A stretch of DNA of 64,000 nt, from the NCBI GenBank assembly GCA_023423275.1, contig JAFAFW010000110.1:153595-217594 (forward strand). Reading direction: 5' to 3'. Source of the stretch: Pseudomonadota bacterium. GTDB lineage: Bacteria; Pseudomonadota; Alphaproteobacteria; Rhizobiales; Hyphomicrobiaceae. A program made the position numbers and the translations under genes. This document shows, piece after piece, positions 49,843 through 59,183 of this stretch (its first letter is position 1; each line of letters begins with the position of its first letter). The notes under the pieces are model-generated. The model was not told the DNA's origin. It made no database searches and saw nothing but the letters and a program-made list of their open reading frames with translations.

Positions 49843-52119
49843 CTATACCTCCGGCATCGGGAACTTCGAACCGGGATGCCTGAAGCGGTTCACAACATTC
49901 TGCAGCAGGCGGGAGATATTGTTGTCGAAATTGTTCGCCGGAAGGCAACCGCAGAACGTGATCGAGCCCGTGGAGAAGACCGCGCCGTTATTCGGCGTTT
50001 CAAAGAAGGTCATATCCGCGCGGATCAGATCCTTCGCAGGCGCGCCGGGAATGGTCGTCAGATGGGTGAGCTGTTCCTCCGGCACCAGGATCCACGGAGC
50101 ATCCGGTGGGTGGTTCTCCGATGCCGCCACGACCAGTGCGTGCGCGGGTGTGCCGAGCCGCTTGTCGGTGCGGTCCAGCTCGAAACCGGCCGCGCCGTGG
50201 CCCGACAGGCCGAAGTCGCCGATCGTCTCATCGCGGACGCCTTCGAACATCCATGACACGCGCGGATCTTGAGCTTCGGGCCGTACACGATAATAAGAGC
50301 CGACGAAATTGCCTTGTGCTGTGAACCCGACGCCGACGAGATCCTGCGGCGGCCGTCCATTGCGCCGCCACATCCCGCCGTACTCTCCATCGAGCTGGTT
50401 GTAATACTCGCCGACTTCAGCGGCCCACGCCCGGATTCCGCCTTCGGCGCGGCGAATCTCGATCAGGCCCGGCGTTTCCTGCGAGAGCGCGATCTTCCAG
50501 TAGAAGCCGTTGCCGCCGAGGTAGCAGAACCGGCCGCCGTCATCGCGATAGGCTGCGAGCGCATCCAGCATTTCGCGCGTGTAATACTCCGGATGCGAGG
50601 CCGTCATCACGAGCCGGTAGGGCTTGAGGAGCGCATGGCCTTCGTGATGCAGCTCCCAATCCGTGATGACATCGTAGCTGTAGCCCTTCGCCTCCAGCCA
50701 TGACAGCAGATGCGTGTCGGCCGGGAAATGCCGCAGCCCCGACGCGCGGATCTCGGGATAGGGATAGGTGATGTAGCCGATGCGCACATTCAGCATCGGC
50801 CGATGCCACGAGGCGAAGCAGATACCACTGCCGTCGGTGTGATAGTTGTAGGTCGATAGCCCGTAGTCGGTGTGCTCGCCGGGGTTATGCGGATAGCCGC
50901 CCCATTGCGCCGCCTGCGTATCCCACGCCCCGCGCCACACGGGATCGCCCATGTATTCGGGCCGCGCGTGGTTGTGATAGACGACATACGTGAACGTCGA
51001 GATGATCACGCAGATATCGGCGGTGGTCTTGCCTTTCGGCGGGACAACGAAGAACGGTACATTCTCTTCCTGATCTCCGGCCTTGAGGCGTAAGGCGTAG
51101 GCACCCGAGCGCGTCCCTGGAGGCACCGTCCACGTGTAGGCGGTGGGCCAGCGGCAATCGTCGATATCGTCCTCGTGGAAATGGATCGCCGCGTATTCCT
51201 GCGGCGCGTGCCGCCAGCTCATCTCGCGGCCGGTCCAGGTCGAGCCGGTAACGGCGCGGGTCGGTGCGTTGGTCAGCTTGCCGTGCAGACCGTGCGGGCC
51301 GACATCGACGATGCTGTTCGTCGGGATTCGCTGCGAAAAGTCCCAAGCCGCGATCAATCCTTCGACCGGCTCGCCTGTCGCAGCGGCAGAAATTTCGGCG
51401 GCCGTCAGTGGACGCGAGAAGATCATCGGCCGCTCGATACGACCGTTGAAGCTGAGATCGGGAGCATCAGCCGCGGCACCACTGATGAAGATGACCTCAG
51501 CACCCAGCGGGGCAGGCAGCGTCACGGATATCGTCTCGGTTGCGACGGCGCCGTCCGGTCTCCCGGACTTCAAAGCCTGCTGAGCAATCGTCGCGCGGCG
51601 GCTCAAGGCATCGTAAGTGATCCAGAGCCGATACCAGGTATGATCGTTGACGATATCCTTCAGCTCAAGGCGCTGCCCGCGATCACCAAGGGCGAGGTCC
51701 GCCACGAACCGGCCGCGCGCGTCGATGCCGATGCTGATGCCACGCCGACCTTCGGCATCGAGCATCGAAAAAATCGCGCAATCGCGCCGACCGATCAGCG
51801 TCGGCTGCACCGTCACGACAAGGGTGAAGCTCTCAAGCGCATCCAGGGCACCGTTCGTCTCGATACGGGCGTACGAGCCGCGCCGCACCGGATACTGCTT
51901 CGGTTCCACGACGGTGGTGAGTGTTGCGGCAACGGACTCTTCACAGAGCCCTGGGCCGGCAGGATTGGCGTCCGCGCAAATGACGCGCACCAGTCGTGTC
52001 GTCACCGGCGCGGAGGTTGCGTTCGAGACTTTGAACGCAATCGTTTCACCGGGCCGGACGGAGAGCCGATCGGCGTAGGCAGCTATCGGCAGCATGATAT
52101 CGGAGCCCTCCTGGCGCAT
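49843..52119 (-). CDS. N,N-dimethylformamidase large-subunit-like protein
   Basis: This 758-residue protein matches the large subunit of dimethylformamidase in length and order: an N-terminal all-beta domain with a LamG-like insertion (about 95-260) and a long C-terminal catalytic domain with YVVYHNHARPEYMGDP, YGLSTYNYHTDGSG, ASHPEYYTREMLDAL and GGNGFYWKIAL. In the known enzyme a mononuclear iron is held by two Tyr and a Glu; candidate Tyr and Glu occur in these stretches. The small alpha subunit gene is not visible nearby. The substrate may differ from DMF. An inner ATG at 52095 (MLPIAAYADRLSV) is a likely alternative start. Confidence 0.82.
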   Translation of the reverse strand: MRQEGSDIMLPIAAYADRLSVRPGETIAFKVSNATSAPVTTRLVRVICADANPAGPGLCEESVAATLTTVVEPKQYPVRRGSYARIETNGALDALESFTLVVTVQPTLIGRRDCAIFSMLDAEGRRGISIGIDARGRFVADLALGDRGQRLELKDIVNDHTWYRLWITYDALSRRATIAQQALKSGRPDGAVATETISVTLPAPLGAEVIFISGAAADAPDLSFNGRIERPMIFSRPLTAAEISAAATGEPVEGLIAAWDFSQRIPTNSIVDVGPHGLHGKLTNAPTRAVTGSTWTGREMSWRHAPQEYAAIHFHEDDIDDCRWPTAYTWTVPPGTRSGAYALRLKAGDQEENVPFFVVPPKGKTTADICVIISTFTYVVYHNHARPEYMGDPVWRGAWDTQAAQWGGYPHNPGEHTDYGLSTYNYHTDGSGICFASWHRPMLNVRIGYITYPYPEIRASGLRHFPADTHLLSWLEAKGYSYDVITDWELHHEGHALLKPYRLVMTASHPEYYTREMLDALAAYRDDGGRFCYLGGNGFYWKIALSQETPGLIEIRRAEGGIRAWAAEVGEYYNQLDGEYGGMWRRNGRPPQDLVGVGFTAQGNFVGSYYRVRPEAQDPRVSWMFEGVRDETIGDFGLSGHGAAGFELDRTDKRLGTPAHALVVAASENHPPDAPWILVPEEQLTHLTTIPGAPAKDLIRADMTFFETPNNGAVFSTGSITFCGCLPANNFDNNISRLLQNVVNRFRHPGSKFPMPEV

Positions 52120-52195
52120 GCCGGCGTCTCGCCAGCCCGCAGCCAGGATTTCTCAAAAGCGGTCGTCAGGTCAAGCCTTGGCCCGACACTGTCGC

Positions 52196-53560
52196 CTAAG
52201 GCGCAAGAGTGACCGGCGGGGCCGGCGCCTCTGCATCATACTCGCCAGCGAACTCGCGCGAACCGTCGCGACCGTAGATGTCGGGCCTGAACTCGACCCG
52301 GCCATCCGCTTCCGCCCAGGCGGTGATGTAGGTGAAATAGACCGGAATTTGCCGCGTCAGGGTCACGTCGAGCGGCTGGCCGCCAGCGATGACGTCCTGC
52401 ACCCGGCCCGGCTGTTCCCAGCCCTGCTCGTAGCGCGCAATCCACTCCACGAGCTGGAAGACGTCCTGCACGCGCACGCAGCCGGCGCTGAACGCCCGGG
52501 CCCGCTGATTGAAGAGCGGCTTCATCGGCGTATCGTGCATGTAGACGATATGTTCGTTCGGCATATCGATGCGCACGAGGCCAAGCGCATTCTGCGGTCC
52601 GGGCTCCTGGCGGAACTTGACCTTCGCGGGATCGACTTGCCGCCAGTCAATCTGCGAAATATCGATCTCCGGCCCACCAAAGCCATTGAAAGCCTTGATC
52701 TGCTCCTTCTGGAGATAGTCAGGCTCCTTCTGCAAGCGCGGAATCAGATCCAGCGTTGCAACGCTGTCCGGCACGCGCCAATACGGGAAAAAATTCAATG
52801 CGCGAATGTTGGTCCTGACACTCGGCGTCTGCCGGTCCGGCTTGCCGACGATCACACGGTGGCGCAGGCGTACCTCCTGCCCCTCCACCGCCTCGAGCTG
52901 AAATCCCGCGACATTGACGAGCACGTAGCGGTCGTCGGCACGGATCTGCATCAACTCGCGGATGCGGCGCTGGTTGAGCTTGAGTTGCTCCAACCGCGCG
53001 TGGGCCGAGATGTTCAACTGAGCCAGCGTCGGCGGATCGACCCGGCCAGTGGTACGCAGGCCGAAGCTCTCCTGGAAGCGCTTCACGGCTTCCTCGAGCT
53101 CGCCATCGAAACGGGGGCTCATGTCGAAGCCGTCGCCGTACAACGGATGATCGCCCGAGATCACCAGCCGGCGCCGCACATAGGGGACCCGCGGGTCGTC
53201 CTCGCCCGGACGCATCTGCCGCCCTTGCGGAATCGGCGTCCAGCCGCCGCGCGTAACGATCTTCTGATAGCGGGCAATCGCGGCATCCATTTGCTGCAGC
53301 ATCATATCGCTGCGCAACGGCACCGAATCGGGCCGCAAGTCATTCAGGACATCCTGAGCCGGACGCGGCGGCGGACGTACACGATTGTTCGCCAGGGGAT
53401 CGAAGATGGTCTCCCACCAACGTGCTTCGGTTGCCTGCGCATGGGCCGACGTGGTCCCCAATCCCAGGAGACCGGCACCCGCGCCCAGCATTACCCCCCG
53501 CCTGCTCAGCATCTGCCCCCCACCGGACGCGGCCCTGAAGCCTGATCTAGATTTCCGCAT
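52196..53560 (-). CDS. L,D-transpeptidase (YkuD domain, LdtD/YcbB-like)
   Basis: From ATG 53560 the protein has 454 residues. It has a Tat-like signal (LSRRGVMLGAGAGLLGLG), a peptidoglycan-binding repeat (DGELEEAVKRFQESFGLRTT), and a YkuD catalytic domain with YMHDTPMKPLFNQ, RAFSAGCVRV holding the His and catalytic Cys. The capping subdomain between the two motif halves is typical of YcbB. It cross-links murein 3-3 or attaches proteins in the periplasm. Alternative starts are 53605 and ATG 53512; the latter has a better ribosome site (GGTGGGGGG) and keeps the signal. Confidence 0.93.
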   Translation of the reverse strand: MRKSRSGFRAASGGGQMLSRRGVMLGAGAGLLGLGTTSAHAQATEARWWETIFDPLANNRVRPPPRPAQDVLNDLRPDSVPLRSDMMLQQMDAAIARYQKIVTRGGWTPIPQGRQMRPGEDDPRVPYVRRRLVISGDHPLYGDGFDMSPRFDGELEEAVKRFQESFGLRTTGRVDPPTLAQLNISAHARLEQLKLNQRRIRELMQIRADDRYVLVNVAGFQLEAVEGQEVRLRHRVIVGKPDRQTPSVRTNIRALNFFPYWRVPDSVATLDLIPRLQKEPDYLQKEQIKAFNGFGGPEIDISQIDWRQVDPAKVKFRQEPGPQNALGLVRIDMPNEHIVYMHDTPMKPLFNQRARAFSAGCVRVQDVFQLVEWIARYEQGWEQPGRVQDVIAGGQPLDVTLTRQIPVYFTYITAWAEADGRVEFRPDIYGRDGSREFAGEYDAEAPAPPVTLAP

Positions 53561-53742
53561 CGCGAACTCGATTGGTTGCTCATGATCGAATACGCCGCAA
53601 AGCACCAGTGCTGCTCTGCAACAATGATCCTACATACCGTTTAGAAAAAGATTTGGCCAAACAAAGGCTGTTGATCAGACCGCTGCTGGAAATTGCTCGT
53701 CTCAGCATATCGTCGTGCTGGCCGCGTGGTCGTCTTGTCAAT

Positions 53743-53769
53743 TGTACCGGACGCACTGTACCGTATACG
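53743..53769 (+). promoter_or_regulatory. Direct repeats and palindrome upstream of the TctC-type gene
   Basis: TGTACCG occurs at 53743-53749 and 53757-53763, 14 bases apart, and the second copy overlaps the palindrome CGTATACG (53762-53769). They lie 56-82 bases before the binding-protein start, where an operator is expected. The binding regulator is unknown. Confidence 0.35.
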
Positions 53770-53824
53770 CAAACAAGAACTCGCGAAGTCACCAAAGACT
53801 TTGTCACTAAGGGAGGAAAAGCTG

Positions 53825-54823
53825 ATGAAGGACATGAATCGGCGTCAATTGCTGATTGCCGGAGGTGCGATCGGTACCACTGCGACGCTGGGGCTGCATC
53901 CGGCGGCGGCGCAGGCGACCTATCCGACTCGCCCCGTAACCGTCGTTTGCCCCTGGGGCGCGGGCGGCGGAACCGACGCAACAGCCCGAATTATCTCGGT
54001 CCTCCTGGAAAAGGACCTTGGCCAGCCATTCAACGTCGTCAACCGCACAGGCGGCTCCGGTGTGGTAGGACATTCCGCAATCGCCACCGCACCGCCGGAC
54101 GGTTACACGATCGGGATGGCTACAGTCGAAATCACGATGATGCATCATCAAGGCCTGACCGAGCTCAAGCCGACAAGTTATACGCCGCTGGCGCTGATGA
54201 ACGAGGATCCGCCGGGCATTCAGGTCAAGACAGACAGCCCATACAAGGATGTCAAAGAGCTTTCGGAAGCCATCAAGTCGAAGCCGGCCGGCACGTTCAA
54301 AGCCTCCGGTACCGGTCAGGGCGGCATCTGGCACCTGGCGCTCGTCGGCTGGCTGCTGGCGATGGGCCTGAAGCCCGATCATGTTCCCTGGGTGCCCTCG
54401 AACGGCGCAGCTCCGGCGATGCAGGATCTGGCGGCCGGCGGGATTGATATCGTGACCTGCTCCGTTCCCGAGGCCAAGGCCATGATCGATGCCGGAAAGG
54501 CGAGGTCTCTTGCCGTGATGGCGCCGCAACGCAATCCCGCCTTCCCCGACGTGCCGACGCTTACCGAAGCCGCCGGTATCAACTACTCCGTCGGGGCGTG
54601 GCGCGGCATTGTCGCCCCCAAGGGGTTGCCAGCCGATATCGGAACGAAGCTGACCGCATCGCTCAAGAAGGCTTTTGACTCTAAGGAGTTCAAGGACTTC
54701 ATGACGGCCCGTGGTTTCGGAATGGTGTGGGGCGACCCCGACCAGTTCGCGAAGTTCATGGCTGATGGCGACGCAAAAATGAAGACCGCCATGACCGCAG
54801 CCGGTCTCGCCAAAAAATCATGA
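53825..54823 (+). CDS. TctC/Bug-family periplasmic binding protein of a tripartite tricarboxylate transporter
   Basis: This 332-residue protein has a Tat-type signal (MNRRQLLIAGGAIGTTATLG), followed by the Bug fold: YPTRPVTVVCPWGAGGGTDA, NRTGGSGVVGHSAIATAPPDGYTI and GIVAPKGLPADIGTKL. Bug proteins trap small carboxylates between two lobes. The ATG at 53825 has GGGAGG about 9 bases upstream. It precedes TctB and TctA, and an intrinsic terminator stands right after its stop, which would let it be made in excess of the membrane parts. Confidence 0.93.
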   Translation: MKDMNRRQLLIAGGAIGTTATLGLHPAAAQATYPTRPVTVVCPWGAGGGTDATARIISVLLEKDLGQPFNVVNRTGGSGVVGHSAIATAPPDGYTIGMATVEITMMHHQGLTELKPTSYTPLALMNEDPPGIQVKTDSPYKDVKELSEAIKSKPAGTFKASGTGQGGIWHLALVGWLLAMGLKPDHVPWVPSNGAAPAMQDLAAGGIDIVTCSVPEAKAMIDAGKARSLAVMAPQRNPAFPDVPTLTEAAGINYSVGAWRGIVAPKGLPADIGTKLTASLKKAFDSKEFKDFMTARGFGMVWGDPDQFAKFMADGDAKMKTAMTAAGLAKKS

Positions 54824-54831
54824 CCCTGGTT

Positions 54832-54875
54832 CGGCCTCAACCATGCGCTGAACGCACCGGGTTGAGGCCGTTTTT
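54832..54875 (+). terminator. Intrinsic (partial) terminator between tctC and tctB
   Basis: CGGCCTCAACC and GGTTGAGGCCG pair around a 17-base loop and are followed by TTTTT. It starts nine bases after the binding-protein stop, inside what is otherwise one transporter operon. Partial read-through would set the ratio of binding protein to membrane components. Confidence 0.85.
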
Positions 54876-55017
54876 GTTCTTCAAGTCCACATCGAAGAGA
54901 ATAGGGCCTGGCGATCCGGCCGGCCCAATGATCGTGGGGACGGTTGTCCCCATTTATCGCCGGCCCGGATCACCAGAAGGCGATCGCCGGCATCTCGACA
55001 GGAGTTGAGCACTCACT

Positions 55018-55491
55018 ATGCGCATCAATGACACCGTGTTCGGCAGTGTCCTCATCGCGCTGTCCTGCGCGATGATTTACCTGACGCTGGATTTTCCGGA
55101 CTTCCCTGGTCAGAAGTATGGTCCCTCGCTGTTCCCGCGGCTCCTTGCCGGTGGGCTCATCCTTTGTGGCCTCCTGCTGGTCTTCCGCGGTTTGCCCGAG
55201 CACCGCTCCGGAGCGCCATGGGTGACATTCTCCGATTGGACGAGAGACCCGACGCGCGTCACATCCTTCTTCCTGCTGCTCTCCTTGGTTATCCTTTACA
55301 TCCTCGCTTCCGAGCAGATCGGTTTCCTGCCCATCTGCTTCGCGATTTTCGTTGTGCTTTTCTTCTGGCTGCGTGTGCGCCTGGTTCTCAACGTGACCGT
55401 GGCAATCGCAGCGACGCTGATCATCCACTGGTTTTTCGCAGACCTGATGCGCGTACCTCTGCCGCGCGGTCTTCTCACGAACATTCTCTAG
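55018..55491 (+). CDS. tctB: TctB small membrane subunit
   Basis: This 157-residue protein has four membrane helices and the TctB pattern: an N-terminal TVFGSVLIALSCAMIYLTL, then FPRLLAGGLILCGLLLVFRG and two C-terminal spans. It starts at ATG 55018 and ends ten bases before TctA. It supports TctA in sodium- or proton-driven carboxylate uptake. Confidence 0.88.
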   Translation: MRINDTVFGSVLIALSCAMIYLTLDFPDFPGQKYGPSLFPRLLAGGLILCGLLLVFRGLPEHRSGAPWVTFSDWTRDPTRVTSFFLLLSLVILYILASEQIGFLPICFAIFVVLFFWLRVRLVLNVTVAIAATLIIHWFFADLMRVPLPRGLLTNIL

Positions 55492-55501
55492 GACCGAGCT
55501 G

Positions 55502-57019
55502 ATGTGGGACGCACTCATTCAAGCAATCGCGCTGGTTTTCGACCCCTATGTTCTGTGGGTCTGTCTGGCTTCGGCAATTTTCGGGATATTCGTCGGCTCC
55601 ATTCCCGGACTGACCGCCACCATGGCGACGGCGCTGCTGGTACCGGTCACCTTCTTCATGCCGCCCGTCCCCGCCATCGGCGCGATCGTAACAGCGACGG
55701 CGATGGCAATCTTTGCCGGAGACATCCCGGCAGCGATGTTGCGTATTCCGGGAACGCCGGCTTCTGCCGCTTATACGGACGACAGCTATCAGATGTCGCG
55801 CAAAGGGCTGCTCGACCTGAACCTCGGCGTCAATCTCGTGTTCTCCGCAATGGGCGGCCTGTTCGGTGTGGCCATTCTGGTCGTCGCCGCGCCGTTGCTC
55901 GCTGAAATCGCACTGAACTTCTCGTCGTTCGAGTATTTCTGGCTGGCCGCTCTCGGCCTCACCTGCGCAACGTTCATCGCGCAGTCGGACCCGCTGAAAG
56001 GCTTCACATCGTTGCTGATCGGCCTGGCAATCGCCACCATTGGTATCGACCCGGCAGCCGGTCAGCCGCGCTTTACATTTGGATCGGTCGAGCTGCTCCA
56101 GGGCGTCAGCTTCATCCCAGCCATGATCGGCGTGTTCGCGATCTCCGAACTGCTGCGCAACATCGTCGCCATCGGTGAGGCCGGTGAGATGGTGAAGCAA
56201 CAGGTTGGAAACATCTTCCGCGGCCTTGCCGGCGTCTGGAGGAAATACTGGCGCAATTTCTTCCGCGGTTCGCTCATCGGCACGGCGATCGGCGCGCTAC
56301 CCGGCGCTGGTGCGGATATCGCTGCGTGGATTTCCTACGCTGTCTCGAAGAAGTTTTCGAAGGAGCCGGAAAAGTTCGGCACCGGCCACATCGAGGGCAT
56401 CGTCGACTCGACCTCCGCCAACAACTCAGCCGTCGCCGCGGCTTGGATCCCTGCCCTCGTGTTCGGCATTCCCGGCGACTCGATCACCGCCATCGTGATC
56501 GGCGTTCTCTACATGAAGAACATGAATCCCGGTCCGTCCCTGTTCCTTCAGAACCCGCAGCTTATCTATGCGGTGTTCATCATCTTCGTGCTGGCCAACC
56601 TGCTGATGGTGCCGGTCGGTTGGGCGGCCATCAAGCTTGCCAAGCAGACGCTGCGGACGCCGAGGAACATCCTGCTGCCGATCATCCTGATGTTCTGCAT
56701 CGTCGGTGCCTACGCGATGACCAACTCCATCTATGGCGTCATCATCATGCTGATCATGGGAATCATCGGGTGGCTCCTGGAGGAAAACGGCTTTCCGGTG
56801 GGGCCGATCATTCTCGGCATGGTCCTCGGCGAACTGTTCGAGCAAAGTTTCATGACGTCGATGATCAAGGCGGACGGGTCGCTCTTCGGGTTCTTCTCGC
56901 GGCCGATCGCGGGTACGCTTGGTGTGCTCACGCTCTTGTTGTGGGGCTATATGCTGACGCGAGGTCTGTGGCGAAAATCCCCGGATGCGCCCGCGAGTGA
57001 AGCTGGGACGGATCGATGA
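55502..57019 (+). CDS. tctA: TctA large permease subunit
   Basis: This 505-residue permease has about twelve spans. Family signatures are GSIPGLTATMATALLVPVTF (about 35-55), GDIPAAMLRIPGTPASAAYT, the GALPGAGADIAAWISYAVSK repeat (about 260-280) and VFGIPGDSITAIVIGVL. The paired GxxPG loops form the transport site. It is coupled with tctB and its stop overlaps the enoyl-CoA hydratase start (ATGA at 57016). The substrate is a small carboxylate, possibly aromatic or branched given the next gene. Confidence 0.95.
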   Translation: MWDALIQAIALVFDPYVLWVCLASAIFGIFVGSIPGLTATMATALLVPVTFFMPPVPAIGAIVTATAMAIFAGDIPAAMLRIPGTPASAAYTDDSYQMSRKGLLDLNLGVNLVFSAMGGLFGVAILVVAAPLLAEIALNFSSFEYFWLAALGLTCATFIAQSDPLKGFTSLLIGLAIATIGIDPAAGQPRFTFGSVELLQGVSFIPAMIGVFAISELLRNIVAIGEAGEMVKQQVGNIFRGLAGVWRKYWRNFFRGSLIGTAIGALPGAGADIAAWISYAVSKKFSKEPEKFGTGHIEGIVDSTSANNSAVAAAWIPALVFGIPGDSITAIVIGVLYMKNMNPGPSLFLQNPQLIYAVFIIFVLANLLMVPVGWAAIKLAKQTLRTPRNILLPIILMFCIVGAYAMTNSIYGVIIMLIMGIIGWLLEENGFPVGPIILGMVLGELFEQSFMTSMIKADGSLFGFFSRPIAGTLGVLTLLLWGYMLTRGLWRKSPDAPASEAGTDR

Positions 57020-57798
57020 CCGAAACCGCCGTCGTCTGGAGTGTGGATGCACGTGGCGTGGCGCGTGTCGCGCTGAATCGCCCGGACGTCAACAATGCGT
57101 ACGACGGCGGCATGATCGAGGGTCTGCATGCGGCGATGGATGCCCTTGCCGGGGAACCGTCGCTGCGCGTGGTCGTCATCTCGGGCAACGGGCGTCATTT
57201 TCAGGCAGGCGCCGATCTCAAATGGCTCAACGCGGTCCGGGCCGGAACCAAAGATGAGAACATCGCGGCGTCCCGGCGAACCGCGGATGTCGTAGACCGG
57301 CTTAATCACCTGCCCGTTCCCACGATTGCACTGATCCAGGGCTTCTGCGTCGGCGGCGGGACCGGCGTTGCCGCAGCCTGCGACGTGGTCATCGCAGCCG
57401 AAGACGCCACGTTCGCGATTTCCGAAGTCCGCTGGGGTCTGACCGCAGCCATCATCGTCCCCCAGCTTGCCGATGCCATCGGCGCTCGCCAGATCCGCCG
57501 CTTCGCGTTGACCGGCGAGCGTTTCGGCGCGCAAGAGGCACAGCGGATCGGGTTGGTCCACGAGGTCGTCCCGCCAGCCGGTCTCGGCGCGGCGGGGGAG
57601 CGCATCGTGGAAGCCCTGCTGGCAAACGGGCCAATCGCCATTGCCGAGACGAAAGCCGCGGCGCTCGAGGTCGCCTACGGTGCAGTCGGCAAGGAGGCCT
57701 TGACCCGGCTTGTTGCAAGCCACGCAGCCAAACGAATGTCCGACGAAGCCGGCGAAGGTCTCGCGTCGTTTCGGGAGAAGCGCGCCGCGCGCTGGTAG
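57016..57798 (+). CDS. Enoyl-CoA hydratase/isomerase family protein
   Basis: This 260-residue crotonase-fold enzyme has the oxyanion-hole segments FQAGADLKWLNAVRAG (about 62-77) and GFCVGGGTGVAAACDVVIAA (about 108-127), and the catalytic-Glu region FAISEVRWGLTAAIIVP near 132-148. It starts at ATG 57016, overlapping tctA. The WGLTAA text is common in methylglutaconyl-CoA hydratase-like members of leucine and isoprenoid breakdown, so the transporter may import a branched acid; this is inferred. Confidence 0.88.
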   Translation: MTETAVVWSVDARGVARVALNRPDVNNAYDGGMIEGLHAAMDALAGEPSLRVVVISGNGRHFQAGADLKWLNAVRAGTKDENIAASRRTADVVDRLNHLPVPTIALIQGFCVGGGTGVAAACDVVIAAEDATFAISEVRWGLTAAIIVPQLADAIGARQIRRFALTGERFGAQEAQRIGLVHEVVPPAGLGAAGERIVEALLANGPIAIAETKAAALEVAYGAVGKEALTRLVASHAAKRMSDEAGEGLASFREKRAARW

Positions 57799-57969
57799 CG
57801 CGCTCCGGATTTCAGCGTCACCGGCCCGCTCACACTTGGCTGTATGAGCCACTCTCCAGCCCTGAATGCACCCTTGATCGCGCCGGCTATGCCGAGCCTC
57901 GGAACCGGTTGGCTGCACGCTGAGTTTGTCGCCGAAGACTATGAACGCTTCGCCGAGGTGGAGTTGCAC

Positions 57970-59175
57970 ATGCGTTCTGCGATGACCTCTGTCATGCTGT
58001 TGTTTCTCGCCCTCCCGGCCGAAGGTTCCGCCTCGTCGTCGGATGCGGCGTTGATCGACACCGATCTCGTCAGGGTCCGTGTGGAGACGATCGCGTCCGG
58101 ACTGGATCATCCATGGAGTCTCGCGTTTCTTCCCGATGGCCGCTATCTCGTGACCGAACGCAACTCCGGTCAGCTTCGGATCGGAACGGTGGGCGGAGAA
58201 CTCTCCGAACCGGTCGAGCGCATACCCGATGTTTTTCGTTATCAAGGCCCTGACACCCTCAGTCAGGGTGGCCTCTTCCACGTCGCCGTCCATCCCCGGT
58301 TCCAGGAAAATCGGCTGATCTATGTCAGCTTCTCCCAACCCTCCTCGGAAGGTGGCGGAACCGCGATCGTGCGCGGACGCCTGAACGAGGACGACCACGC
58401 GCCGCGCTTCGAGGACGCCGAGATCATCTTCTCGATGAATGTGCATGATTCCAGCGGGACGCATTTCGGAGGTCGCTTCACCTTCGAACCGCAGACCGGC
58501 AACATCATTCTTTCGATCGGGGACCGCAATACGATGTCACGGGCTCAGGATCCCATCGATGAGGCCGGCTCCCTCATCCGGATCACGGACACGGGCGATA
58601 CGCCAAACGACAATCCGTTCGTCGGCCAGGCTGGCAAAGGTGAAAAAATCCTCAGCCATGGCTTTCGGAATGTGGAAGGTCTTGCCATCGATCCACGGAC
58701 CGGAGCGCTCTGGGTTACGGATCAAGGTCCCCTCGGCGGCGACGAAATCAACCTGATCAAGCCCGGGCGCAACTACGGCTGGCCGATACAGACAGGAGGT
58801 GTCGACCCTTCCGGCGCCCCGATCGGCCGCGGGGCGGTTGTTGCCGGCTATGAGGCTGCGGCGCACATATGGGATCGACAAGTCACACCCTCCGGCCTCG
58901 TCGTCTATGACGGCACCCAGTTCCCGATGTGGCAGGGCGATCTGCTGCATGGCAGCTTGCACGGGCGCGCGCTACTTCGCACTCGAATATCCGAGGGGAA
59001 AGTCACCGTCAGCGAAACCATGCTGACCAATCTCGATCGGCGCATCCGCGACGTTGCCATCGATAGCCACGGTGCGATCTGGCTCGTCACCGACCACGAA
59101 GACGGGGAGGTCTTGCGGCTGACGCCGGAAGACCCTGTCACCACGGGCACGGTGATCCGCAGACCGGGCCAATGA
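57970..59175 (+). CDS. PQQ-dependent sugar dehydrogenase (Asd/GSDH family)
   Basis: From ATG 57970 the protein has 401 residues with a signal peptide (TSVMLLFLALPAEGSA) and the six-bladed GSDH propeller: LDHPWSLAFLPDGRYLVTER (about 41-60), GGLFHVAVHPRFQENRLIYV, SGTHFGGRFTF, SHGFRNVEGLAIDP and DQGPLGGDEINLIKPGRNYG. The catalytic His lies in one of these motifs and Arg in the HGFRN stretch. It would oxidise aldoses in the periplasm with PQQ. A longer frame from ATG 57844 adds 42 residues without a signal. There is no dedicated PQQ synthesis gene nearby. Confidence 0.9.
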   Translation: MRSAMTSVMLLFLALPAEGSASSSDAALIDTDLVRVRVETIASGLDHPWSLAFLPDGRYLVTERNSGQLRIGTVGGELSEPVERIPDVFRYQGPDTLSQGGLFHVAVHPRFQENRLIYVSFSQPSSEGGGTAIVRGRLNEDDHAPRFEDAEIIFSMNVHDSSGTHFGGRFTFEPQTGNIILSIGDRNTMSRAQDPIDEAGSLIRITDTGDTPNDNPFVGQAGKGEKILSHGFRNVEGLAIDPRTGALWVTDQGPLGGDEINLIKPGRNYGWPIQTGGVDPSGAPIGRGAVVAGYEAAAHIWDRQVTPSGLVVYDGTQFPMWQGDLLHGSLHGRALLRTRISEGKVTVSETMLTNLDRRIRDVAIDSHGAIWLVTDHEDGEVLRLTPEDPVTTGTVIRRPGQ

Positions 59176-59183
59176 GGTACGTT

